Assembly (NCBI GenBank): GCA_025362705.1
Contig: JANYFH010000212.1
Location: 1 to 13,812, forward strand
From: Betaproteobacteria bacterium
Lineage (GTDB): Bacteria; Pseudomonadota; Gammaproteobacteria; Burkholderiales; Usitatibacteraceae
DNA: 13,812 nt
Direction: 5' to 3'
A program made the translations under genes and the position numbers. Numbering within the stretch: position 1 is the first letter of the stretch; each line of letters starts with the position of its first letter. Below, one piece after another: positions 6,907 through 13,812 of the stretch. The notes under the pieces were generated by a model that worked only from the letters and a program-made list of their open reading frames with translations, was not told the origin of the DNA and ran no database searches.

Positions 6907-8232
6907 CTAACCATCGCGCATACGCTGCAAAGTTTCCCGGTAAGGCTTCAGGCCGGTCGCGAGAAGTGCAATCGCCGTGACGTTGGCAGCTGTGCCGACG
7001 ATCAGCATCGACCACTTGAGCGCGAGATCGTTGGCAAACACATAGTCCGTCACCAGCGCGACCGCGGTAGGCCCCACACCGAGGCCGATCAAATTGACGA
7101 TGAACAGATAAACGGCCGCTGTCTGGCCGCGCATCTGATTGGGTACGATGGCCACAATGGCTGCAGGTGCTGCGCCGAATGGCATGCCGAGCGCAAATAC
7201 GGTTGGCGCCATCAGGATCGCGGCAAGCGTGCCAGTGCTCGCAAGCAGATACACGTTACCGACAATGGCCACGCAACAGGCCAGAATGCCCACACGTAGC
7301 GCTGCATCGGATCGGCCTTGCTTTTGCCAGCGATCAGTGAGCCATCCACCAAAGAAAATGCCGAGACAGCCGAACACCATCACGATCAGTCCGTAAATGA
7401 CGCCGACATCGCCGGCTTTCCAGTTAAAGGTACGGATAAAAAAACTCGGTACCCACGCCGCTGTGCCATACGAGCAAAACGCGATCATCGCGAAGCCAAG
7501 GTTATGGCACAGGACGGTACGCCGATTTTTCCAAAGATGCGCGACCACAGTACTGAACGGCACGTTGACAATGGATGAACCAACACCATCGCGCAGTGGC
7601 TCGCGCACGAGCAAGAATGCGAAGCTGAAAATGATGCCACTTCCACCGAGTACAAAAAAGACCACCTGCCACGGACGAACATCGCCGACGAGCGGCAATG
7701 TCACCGCTCCTTGCGCGACCGCGAACTGAATCACCAACCCGCCTAGCAAAAATGCGATGCCAGATCCCAGATAAATTCCCATCGAATAAACACTGATCGC
7801 GGTGGCGCGGCGCTCCGGCGGGAAATAGTCGGCAATCATCGAATACGCTGCTGGAGAAAGCGTTGCCTCACCAACGCCGACACCGATGCGAAACAGGAAT
7901 AACTGCCAATACGACCGCGCCAGCCCGCAGAGCGCGGTCATGAAACTCCAGACCACCACGCCCACCACAATCAGCCCGCGACGGCTGCGGCTATCGGCGA
8001 GCCTGCCCAGTGGAATGCCGAGAATCGTATAAAAAATGGCAAACGAAAACCCCATCAGCAAACTCATCTGCGTATCGCTGATGCCGAGATCGCGACGGAT
8101 GGGACCCACCAGTAAATTGAGTATCTGGCGATCCACAAACGAAAAAACGTAGGCGATCATCAGGATAAGAACCACCAGCCATGGATAGACCAGCGATAAT
8201 TCGCGGCTATTCGCGGTCCCATTCGTCGACAT
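6907..8232 (-). CDS. MFS transporter, Spinster-like
   Basis: A 441-residue, 12-helix major facilitator superfamily protein. Visible marks are the TM1 motif SFVDRQILNLLVGPI (31-45), with the membrane-embedded aspartate D34 typical of Spinster-type carriers; loop 2-3 motif A, GIPLGRLADSRSRRG (72-86); and the TM4 block FRIGVGVGEATLSPAAYSM, with R115 and E122. The central charged loop and a second six-helix half follow. In proteobacteria this group is mostly uncharacterised and moves organic anions or lipids; no substrate can be read here. The frame is open up to 8346, but I place the start at 8232. A very strong ribosome binding site lies just upstream, a sigma70-like promoter lies inside the longer version, and the extra 38 residues do not look like MFS sequence. 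It probably stands alone, 202 bases after the regulator gene. Confidence 0.9.
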   Translation of the reverse strand: MSTNGTANSRELSLVYPWLVVLILMIAYVFSFVDRQILNLLVGPIRRDLGISDTQMSLLMGFSFAIFYTILGIPLGRLADSRSRRGLIVVGVVVWSFMTALCGLARSYWQLFLFRIGVGVGEATLSPAAYSMIADYFPPERRATAISVYSMGIYLGSGIAFLLGGLVIQFAVAQGAVTLPLVGDVRPWQVVFFVLGGSGIIFSFAFLLVREPLRDGVGSSIVNVPFSTVVAHLWKNRRTVLCHNLGFAMIAFCSYGTAAWVPSFFIRTFNWKAGDVGVIYGLIVMVFGCLGIFFGGWLTDRWQKQGRSDAALRVGILACCVAIVGNVYLLASTGTLAAILMAPTVFALGMPFGAAPAAIVAIVPNQMRGQTAAVYLFIVNLIGLGVGPTAVALVTDYVFANDLALKWSMLIVGTAANVTAIALLATGLKPYRETLQRMRDG

Positions 8233-8235
8233 TTT

Positions 8236-8244
8236 CTCCCCCTT
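8236..8244 (-). promoter_or_regulatory. Ribosome binding site deciding the MFS start
   Basis: AAGGGGGAG on the minus strand, three bases (AAA) before the ATG at 8232. It is the best Shine-Dalgarno match among the genes here and argues for the short form of the MFS transporter rather than the start at 8346. Confidence 0.7.
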
Positions 8245-8268
8245 GAAAATTGCAGCAGCCAGCCATGC

Positions 8269-8298
8269 AATATCGGTATGAGTGCTGCATATTGTCAG
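8269..8298 (-). promoter_or_regulatory. Candidate sigma70 promoter of the MFS transporter gene
   Basis: On the minus strand a -35 hexamer CTGACA (8293-8298, 5 of 6 to consensus) and a -10 hexamer GATATT (8269-8274, 4 of 6) are 18 bases apart. Transcription would begin near 8262, about 30 bases before the ATG. A 6-base inverted repeat (CAATAT 8268-8273 / ATATTG 8289-8294) covers the -10 and spacer, and a 7-base direct repeat (CAGCCAT at 8260 and 8296) flanks the promoter. Either could be chance or a regulator site. Confidence 0.4.
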
Positions 8299-8367
8299 CC
8301 ATCTTAGCCGCAATCCGCTGCTTAGGGACGCCCGCGGGTGTGGCAATGGCCGGTTGAGCCGTTAGCC

Positions 8368-8433
8368 AAACACGAGTATTGGCGGGCTGTTCATGACCAA
8401 AGTGGTCTGAAAGGCGTGCCAGTGCTCGTGTTT
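8368..8433. terminator. Long imperfect hairpin after tetR-type gene; possible (bidirectional) terminator
   Basis: The arms AAACACGAG (8368-8376) and CTCGTGTTT (8425-8433) pair perfectly. On the plus strand the stem continues inward to 8384/8417 with only G-U wobbles, 17 consecutive pairs in all. An inner hairpin (GACCA-AAG-TGGTC, 8395-8407, extended by TCA/TGA with one bulged base) fills most of the middle. The right arm merges with a T6 run (8431-8436). It begins one base after the regulator's stop codon on the minus strand. In the minus direction the wobbles become A-C mismatches and the tail is only GTTTGG, so the better terminator shape is in the plus direction. It may end the efflux operon, block antisense reading, or be a small palindromic repeat. 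Confidence 0.5.
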
Positions 8434-8434
8434 T

Positions 8435-9133
8435 TTATTTCCGCGCGATTTTGTTCACCCGTGGCGGATAGGTGCGCAGGAAAACTTCAACGGCACGCTT
8501 GACGTGGTCGTTGCGCTGCTTTTGCGATATGCGATCCGAATCGCCGCAGGCGGCAATAGTGCGCAGTTGGCCCTGGACGAGGGTCAGGAATAATTCCGCC
8601 GCGACCGCTGGATCATCGATCTCCAGCCGCCCGCTTTCCGCCAGGATGGTGAAATAATCGCTGAGCCGTCGCAGGAACCCGGCGAGCCCGTTGACCAATA
8701 CGGCGTTGCGTACCGATGGAAACTTTGGTCCTTCATGAACCGCGAGTCGATAGAGGGCGAGCGCATCCTCCGAAAGCATGTGCGTCTGTATGCGTTTTGC
8801 GAGTTGAAGAAGTTCGCTTGCGATATCAGGCGCCGGAGTTTTGCTGTTGATGATGCTGGTGAACATCATTGCTGCCCGACGATTCATGACGGCCTCAAAT
8901 AATTCGTCTTTGGTACCGAACTCCGCATACAGCGTGGCAAGGGACCCGCCTGCGCGCCGTACTATTTCGTTGACGCTGGCGCCGGCAAAGCCGCGTTCGA
9001 GAAACAATGTCTGCGCGGTCTCTACAAAGCGCTGGCAGCGATCCTCGAGTTGGACATCGCGTTTATTGCGCAACCGCACGCGTCCGCTGCCGCGTGTGAT
9101 GGCGGTTGCGACGGGTAACTTGCTCCTGGTCAT
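8435..9133 (-). CDS. TetR-family transcriptional regulator, AefR-like C-terminal domain
   Basis: A 232-residue TetR-type regulator. After a basic N-terminal arm of about 28 residues (RGSGRVRLRNKRD), the DNA-binding domain spans about 30-83. It has FVETAQTLFLERGFAGASV, then the helix-turn-helix at about 52-75, including GGSLATLYAEFGTKDELF (62-79), the usual TetR recognition-helix block. The rest is a helical ligand/dimer domain in which VHEGPKFPSV (132-141) recalls the AefR-like C-terminal family. Such proteins usually repress efflux genes until an effector binds. Its ATG overlaps the channel gene's stop (ATGA) and has no clear ribosome binding site, so it is probably made by coupled translation as the last gene of the efflux operon. 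Autoregulation is an inference; the operon's operator would lie upstream of the adaptor, outside the window. Confidence 0.9.
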   Translation of the reverse strand: MTRSKLPVATAITRGSGRVRLRNKRDVQLEDRCQRFVETAQTLFLERGFAGASVNEIVRRAGGSLATLYAEFGTKDELFEAVMNRRAAMMFTSIINSKTPAPDIASELLQLAKRIQTHMLSEDALALYRLAVHEGPKFPSVRNAVLVNGLAGFLRRLSDYFTILAESGRLEIDDPAVAAELFLTLVQGQLRTIAACGDSDRISQKQRNDHVKRAVEVFLRTYPPRVNKIARK

Positions 9134-10554
9134 TTGCGGTCGAACGCCGACGAATTCCAGCCGCCGCCCAGCGCCTTCATGAAATCGACCGAGTAATTCA
9201 GCTGCGATTGCCGGTTACGCACCAGTGCCAGTTCGGCATCGTTGGTGGTACGCTGCGCATCGAGCACATCAAGATAGGGTGAATAGCCAGCCTCGTAACG
9301 GGCGCGTGCGAGTTCCAGCGAATTGCGTGCTGCCGTTACACGGGCTTGCAGATCGGCTTCGGTGATGACGGACTGGCCTACATTGGTGATGGCGTCGGCG
9401 ACTTCGCGGAAAGCGATTGCGACCGTTCGCTGGTAGGCGAACAGGGATTGCTGCTGGCGGGCTTCAACCTGTTCTACCCGCGCCCGGCCGCGCCCGGCAT
9501 CGAAGATCGGCAATGCGAGACCGAACCCGGCCGACCAGATGCGGCCGCCGGATTCGAGCAGATTTTCCAGCGCCGCGCTTTGCCCGCCATAAAAACCGGT
9601 GAGCGACAGGGTCGGGAACAGCGCCGCCTTGGCGATACCGATTTGCGCATTGGCGGCCACCAGATTTTGTTCCGCCACCCGAATATCGGGGCGGCGATCC
9701 AGCAGTGCGGAAGGCAGGCCGGTGGGCGGCACCGGCGGAATCGGCAGCGATTGAAGATCGCCGCGGGCCAACCGCAGGTCAGCATTGAAGGTAAGCAGTG
9801 CCAGCTGGTGTTCGGTGATCGTTCGTTGACGCTCCAGCTCTTTGACCTGCGCGGCGAGATCGGCACGAGCGCCTTCGGCCTGGTTTACATCGAGATCCGA
9901 CGCCAGCCCTGCGGCAGCACGGCTCTTCGCCACGTCCAGCGATTCCTCGCGGGTCTTCAGGCTGCTCTGCGAGGCGGTGATCTGTGCATCCAGCGAGCGC
10001 AACGAAAAATAGGATTGAACCGTAGTGCTCGCCAGTGCCAGCGCTGCCACCTCGCGGCCAAAAGCACTGCCCAACGACTGCGCGCGGGCGGCCTCGGAGC
10101 CGCGCCGCAGTTTGCCCCAGAAATCGAGCTCGAATGAAGTGGAAGCCGCAATGCGGCGATCATCGCGAACCAGCGGCGGCAGATTGGGGGTCGCGAGAAC
10201 ATTACTCACGCGTGAACGCGAGCCGGTGGCGCCGAGATCGACTTCCGGGAAGAAACCGGCATTCGCCTGGCGCAGTAGCGCATCGGCTTCTTCCATTTGC
10301 GCGACCGCGATCTTGACGTCGGTGTTGTGCTTGAACGCTTCAGACACCAACTGGTTCAGCGTGGCGTCGCCGTATAGCGTCCACCAATCCACGGGAATCG
10401 CCAGCTTTGGATCGGCATCACCATCCACTTTTTCTGGGTAGGCGGCAGGCATCGGCAGAACCGGCCGTTGATAGTCAGGGCCTAGTGCACAGCCGACGAG
10501 GGCCGCACAACCCAGCGCCGCCATCAGATATTTCATTGCTCGAAAGTTGTTCAT
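9130..10554 (-). CDS. Outer-membrane efflux channel, TolC/OprM-type lipoprotein (NodT family)
   Basis: A 474-residue outer-membrane factor. The signal peptide ends in a lipobox (LVGC), making C22 the likely lipid anchor, followed by ALGPDYQRP, the common start of OprM-type channels. Two repeated OEP domains follow. Landmarks are FELDFWGKLR (141-150), LLDRRPDI with its AANAQIGIAKAALFP block near the middle, and YEAGYSPYLDVLDAQR (420-435), then ALGGGW near the end. The frame is open much further upstream to 11139, but that part overlaps the pump gene in another frame and is not coding. The ATG at 10554 overlaps the pump stop (ATGA) and has AGGAAAG before it. An internal ATG at 10536 would also give a normal signal peptide. 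It is the only channel gene in the window, so it may also serve the second adaptor-pump pair. Confidence 0.94.
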   Translation of the reverse strand: MNNFRAMKYLMAALGCAALVGCALGPDYQRPVLPMPAAYPEKVDGDADPKLAIPVDWWTLYGDATLNQLVSEAFKHNTDVKIAVAQMEEADALLRQANAGFFPEVDLGATGSRSRVSNVLATPNLPPLVRDDRRIAASTSFELDFWGKLRRGSEAARAQSLGSAFGREVAALALASTTVQSYFSLRSLDAQITASQSSLKTREESLDVAKSRAAAGLASDLDVNQAEGARADLAAQVKELERQRTITEHQLALLTFNADLRLARGDLQSLPIPPVPPTGLPSALLDRRPDIRVAEQNLVAANAQIGIAKAALFPTLSLTGFYGGQSAALENLLESGGRIWSAGFGLALPIFDAGRGRARVEQVEARQQQSLFAYQRTVAIAFREVADAITNVGQSVITEADLQARVTAARNSLELARARYEAGYSPYLDVLDAQRTTNDAELALVRNRQSQLNYSVDFMKALGGGWNSSAFDRK

Positions 10555-13500
10555 CTTTCCTGCTCCCCGGCCGGCGCCAATTCTGCAGCACGTTCCGCTG
10601 GTGAGCCCGGTTTCCTGCGTGACCGGCTGGTGGCGACAAAGAACAAGGGAATGAATATCGTTGCCACAAAGGTGGCGATAATCATGCCGCCGAATACGCC
10701 GGTACCCATCGAGCGGCGTGCGCTCGCGCCGGCTCCGCTGGAAAACACCAGCGGCACTACCCCCAGCACGAATGCGAGCGAGGTCATGATGATCGGCCGA
10801 AATCGCAGGCGTGCGGCGTGAAGGGCGGCGTCGATCGGCGTCATGCCTTCCAGATATCCCTGCTGCGCGAATTCCACAATCAGGATCGCGTTTTTGGCGG
10901 CGAGCCCGATCAGCACTACTAATCCGATCTGGAAATAGATATCGTTTTCCATTCCTCGCAAGGTCACGAATCCCAGTGCACCGATGACGGCAAACGGTAC
11001 GGCCAGCAATACGGAGAGGGGCAGCATCCAGCGTTCGTACAGCGCGGCAAGAATCAGGAACACCATGATGATCGCAAAGCCGAACGCGTAAACGGACGAA
11101 CTGCTCGCACGCTTTTCCTGGTAGGCCTGACCGGTCCACGCGATCTGATACCCCTCAGGCAGGTTGGCGGTGGCGACATCTTCGACCGCGCGAATGGCAT
11201 CGCCCGAACTCACGCCCGGCTTGCCGCCGCCGAGCACCTTAGCGGCGAGGAAGCCGTTGTAGCGATCGAGCTGCTCAGGGCCGGTAATGTTGCGGGTGGT
11301 GATCACTGCTTTCAGCGGAATCATCTCGCCGGTCGTGGAGGAGCGCACGAAGATGTTGCCCAGATCTTCGGGCTTGGCGCGGTACTTTGAATCCGCCTGC
11401 AAATTGACGCGGTAAGTTCTGCCAAATTTGTTGAAATCGTTGACGTACAGCGTGCCCATGGTGCTTTGCAGCGCATCAAACACGTCCGACACTGGTACAC
11501 CGAGGGCTATCGCCTTTTCCCGATCCACTTCCACTTTCAATTGCGGCGTGGTCGGCCGGTAAAACGAGTTGATGGCAGTGAGCGAAGGATGCTTGGCGAG
11601 ATCGGCCATAAAGGACTGCGTGACTTCCGCCAGGCGCTTGGCGTCGGCGCTGGCGCGGCTTTGTACATAGACCTCGAAACCACCGGCTTGGCCGATGCCG
11701 CGAATGGTCGGTGGATTGAACGCGAACGCAGCACCGTCGCGGAGCGTTGCGCCCTTGCGGTTTACTTCTGCAATGACTTGTTGCGCGGTTTGCGCGCGAT
11801 CTTCCCAGTCTTTGAGAGGAATGAACATGGTTCCGGCGTTGGTCTTGTTGCCGCCGCCGATCAGGTCAAAACCGTTGATCACCAGCACGTTTTCGATCGC
11901 CGGTATTTCCGCAAGCATGGCTTGCATTTGTTTTGTCGTCTTCGCGGTACGCTCAAGTGTTGCACCATCCGGCAATTGCACCGAGCCGTATAGGAATCCC
12001 TGGTCCTCGGAAGGAACGAAACTGCCGGGTATGCGCAGGAACATTACTACCCCCAACGCGATCAGCGCCAGAAATGCCAATAGCGCGAACAGTCGCCGCT
12101 TCAGTGTCAAATCGACGGTCGCGAGAAAACGTTCGGTCAGCCACGTAAAGCCGCGATTGAACGGCCGGAACAACCTGGAATCGTGGTCGCCATTCTTGAG
12201 CAGAATCGAACAGAGGGCAGGCGTGAGCGTCAACGCCATGAATCCGGAAATAACGACGGCAAACGCGACTGTCAGCGCGAACTGGCGGTACATCGAGCCC
12301 GCGATACCACCCAGAAACGCGACTGGCACGAACACCGCGCACAGCACCAGCACGATGGCAACGACGGCACCGGACACTTCACGCATGGCCTCTACGGCCG
12401 CCTCAAACGGCGGCATCTTGTGATCGCGCATCAGCCGCTCGACGTTTTCGAGCACCACGATCGCATCATCCACGACAACGCCGATGGCCAGCACCATGGC
12501 GAACAGGGTCAGCGTATTAATGGAAAAACCGACAATCCACAGCCCGGCAAGGGTGCCGATCAGTGATATTGGCACCACAATGATGGGAATCAGCGTGGCA
12601 CGCACCGTCTGCAAAAACAGGAATACCACGAGGATCACCAGTACGGCTGCTTCAGAAATCGTGATCGCCACTTCCTTGATCGACGACTGGACAAACTTGG
12701 TTGTGTCGAATGGAATTGAATACTCGACACCTTCCGGGAACGCCGTTTTTAACTCTTCCATCCGCTTCCGTACTGCGTTGGCGGTATCCAATGCATTGGC
12801 ACCAGACTGCAGGAATATCGCAGCGCCGATATTTGGCTTGCCGTTCAGCGTGTTGGCGGTATCGTAATTGAGCGCGCCCAACTCAATGCGGGCAATGTCT
12901 TTCAGCCGCAATACACCATTGGGTCCGCTTGCACGAATGACAATGTCGCCGAACTCTTCAGGTTCGATCAATCGGCCCGCCGCCGTCACGGTGTAAACAA
13001 TGCTCTGACCGGGAAGTGCCGGCTCGGCACCAATTTTCCCGGCGGCATACTGATTGTTTTGCGCGCGGACGGCCACTGCCACATCGCTGGGTGTAATGCC
13101 GAGCTGTGCCATTTTGTCCGGCTTCAGCCAGACACGCATCGAATAATCGCGTGCACCGAACACGTTGACATCACCCACGCCGGGAAGTCGCTTTAATTCA
13201 TCGACGATATTGATCGACGTGTAATTGGAAAGGTAAAGCGTATCGAACCGATTGTCCGGTGAGAGCAGTGCGACAACAACCAGAATATCGTTGGATTTTT
13301 TTTGCACCGTGACGCCGCTGCGGCGCACATCGTCCGGGAGACGTGGCAGAGCCAGTTGTACCTTATTGTTGAGGTTGAACACAGCCTGGTCAACGTTGGT
13401 TCCGACGTCAAACGTGGCAGTGATTGTGACGGTACCGTTGGATGAAGAGCTGGAGCTGAAGAACGCCAGCTTCTCGACGCCGGACAGTTGCTCCTCGATG

Positions 13501-13694
13501 GGCGCGGCAACGGTTCTGGCAAGTGTCTCGGCACTTGCGCCGGGATATGACGTGGTGACGGTTACCGTGGGCGGCGCAATTTCAGGATAGACCGCGATTG
13601 GCAATAACGCGCCGGCGATTAGTCCTGCGATGACGATAATGATGGCGATGACGCCCGCGAAGACCGGGCGCTCAATGAAGAACCTTGAATTCAT
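10551..13694 (-). CDS. RND (HAE1-type, MexF-like) efflux pump inner-membrane subunit
   Basis: A 1047-residue proton-driven pump of normal family length. It opens SRFFIERPVFAGVIAII (TM1), has two large periplasmic loops (about 32-338 and 558-870) and the remaining helices around 340-498, 535-555 and 872-1022. The proton-relay residues are intact: D409 and D410 (IGVVVDDAIVVLENVERL) and K934 (LIGLAAKNAILIVEF). The segment LSPDNRFDTLYLSNYTSIN with DELKRLPGVGDVNVFGARDY resembles MexF/OqxB more than AcrB, so the substrates may be similar amphiphilic drugs; that is inference. A run of six serines (80-85) sits in the first porter subdomain. The start at 13694 lies 8 bases after the adaptor stop, with GAGCGGT just upstream overlapping that stop. 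Its own stop overlaps the channel gene's ATG. The basic, Ala/Glu-rich tail after 1022 is short and ordinary. Confidence 0.96.
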   Translation of the reverse strand: MNSRFFIERPVFAGVIAIIIVIAGLIAGALLPIAVYPEIAPPTVTVTTSYPGASAETLARTVAAPIEEQLSGVEKLAFFSSSSSSNGTVTITATFDVGTNVDQAVFNLNNKVQLALPRLPDDVRRSGVTVQKKSNDILVVVALLSPDNRFDTLYLSNYTSINIVDELKRLPGVGDVNVFGARDYSMRVWLKPDKMAQLGITPSDVAVAVRAQNNQYAAGKIGAEPALPGQSIVYTVTAAGRLIEPEEFGDIVIRASGPNGVLRLKDIARIELGALNYDTANTLNGKPNIGAAIFLQSGANALDTANAVRKRMEELKTAFPEGVEYSIPFDTTKFVQSSIKEVAITISEAAVLVILVVFLFLQTVRATLIPIIVVPISLIGTLAGLWIVGFSINTLTLFAMVLAIGVVVDDAIVVLENVERLMRDHKMPPFEAAVEAMREVSGAVVAIVLVLCAVFVPVAFLGGIAGSMYRQFALTVAFAVVISGFMALTLTPALCSILLKNGDHDSRLFRPFNRGFTWLTERFLATVDLTLKRRLFALLAFLALIALGVVMFLRIPGSFVPSEDQGFLYGSVQLPDGATLERTAKTTKQMQAMLAEIPAIENVLVINGFDLIGGGNKTNAGTMFIPLKDWEDRAQTAQQVIAEVNRKGATLRDGAAFAFNPPTIRGIGQAGGFEVYVQSRASADAKRLAEVTQSFMADLAKHPSLTAINSFYRPTTPQLKVEVDREKAIALGVPVSDVFDALQSTMGTLYVNDFNKFGRTYRVNLQADSKYRAKPEDLGNIFVRSSTTGEMIPLKAVITTRNITGPEQLDRYNGFLAAKVLGGGKPGVSSGDAIRAVEDVATANLPEGYQIAWTGQAYQEKRASSSSVYAFGFAIIMVFLILAALYERWMLPLSVLLAVPFAVIGALGFVTLRGMENDIYFQIGLVVLIGLAAKNAILIVEFAQQGYLEGMTPIDAALHAARLRFRPIIMTSLAFVLGVVPLVFSSGAGASARRSMGTGVFGGMIIATFVATIFIPLFFVATSRSRRKPGSPAERAAELAPAGEQER

Positions 13695-13702
13695 GTTACC
13701 GC

Positions 13703-13812
13703 TCAGTTCTTCTTGCCGGATTCGACGGTTGCCGGGGCGGGCGCCGGTGCCGTAGTCGGAGCCTCGGCATGAACCACCGAGCCGGGCCGCAGTTTCATCA
13801 GGTTATCGACGA
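13703..13812 (-). CDS. RND efflux periplasmic adaptor, C-terminal end only
   Basis: Only the last 35 codons are in the window; the gene starts beyond the right edge. The residues begin VDNLMKLRPGSVVHAEA and continue into a Pro/Ala-rich tail (TTAPAPAPATVES) ending GKKN. A block of the type 'NLMKLRPGSVV' is the usual end of the membrane-proximal domain in AcrA/MexE-type adaptors. Its place 8 bases before an RND pump gene makes this assignment strong despite the short length. It would be the first or an early gene of the adaptor-pump-channel-regulator operon. Confidence 0.8.
   Translation of the reverse strand, partial: VDNLMKLRPGSVVHAEAPTTAPAPAPATVESGKKN

Noticed and set aside
9346..10137. A 263-codon plus-strand reading frame opposite the channel gene
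   Set aside because: It is long, but its Arg/Gln-rich content without any domain, together with the strong channel protein on the other strand, makes it a shadow of codon bias.
10555..11139. N-terminal 195-codon extension of the channel reading frame
   Set aside because: It lies wholly inside the pump gene in another frame, has no signal peptide or family similarity, and the true start at 10554 has a lipoprotein signal and an ATGA overlap.
11695..12423. A 242-codon plus-strand reading frame opposite the right pump gene
   Set aside because: It is a shadow of the pump gene, Ser/Asn/Arg-rich, with no motif or ribosome binding site seen.

Overview
The window is a densely packed stretch of a Gram-negative, probably proteobacterial, chromosome, and every gene I can support reads on the minus strand. 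Two tripartite-type RND efflux systems with inner- and outer-membrane parts point to a Gram-negative host. The wording of the pump proteins resembles what I know from Burkholderiales and neighbouring groups, but that placement comes from memory of families, not from a search.

From right to left, which is the direction of transcription, the first block (13812-8435) is one tightly coupled efflux operon. It holds the last 35 codons of a periplasmic adaptor, a 1047-residue RND pump closest to the MexF-like branch, a 474-residue outer-membrane lipoprotein channel, and a 232-residue TetR-family regulator. The pump/channel and channel/regulator junctions are both 4-base ATGA overlaps, so the regulator is the last, translationally coupled cistron. 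Right after its stop lies a 66-base imperfect hairpin (8368-8433). The promoter and operator of this operon lie outside the window.

The second block (8434-5669) has a Spinster-like MFS transporter with its own plausible sigma70 promoter and strong ribosome binding site. It is followed by two small membrane proteins of unknown function, a DUF2721 protein behind a good sigma70 promoter and a DUF1345 protein 32 bases after it.

The third block (5408-1014) is a second efflux pair, a lipoprotein adaptor and a 1075-residue RND pump separated by 3 bases, with no outer-membrane channel of its own. It may borrow the channel encoded by the first operon. The pump carries a C-terminal extension with an apparent extra hydrophobic segment.

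The left edge (777-1) is the first 259 codons of a six-helix membrane protein ending in a GGDEF (diguanylate cyclase) domain, cut by the window before its active-site loop.

No mobile element, CRISPR array, tRNA or rRNA was seen. I do not see a convincing new multi-gene system. The best leads are the long hairpin after the regulator gene, the pump with a putative 13th membrane helix, and the DUF2721/DUF1345 pair set between efflux operons.
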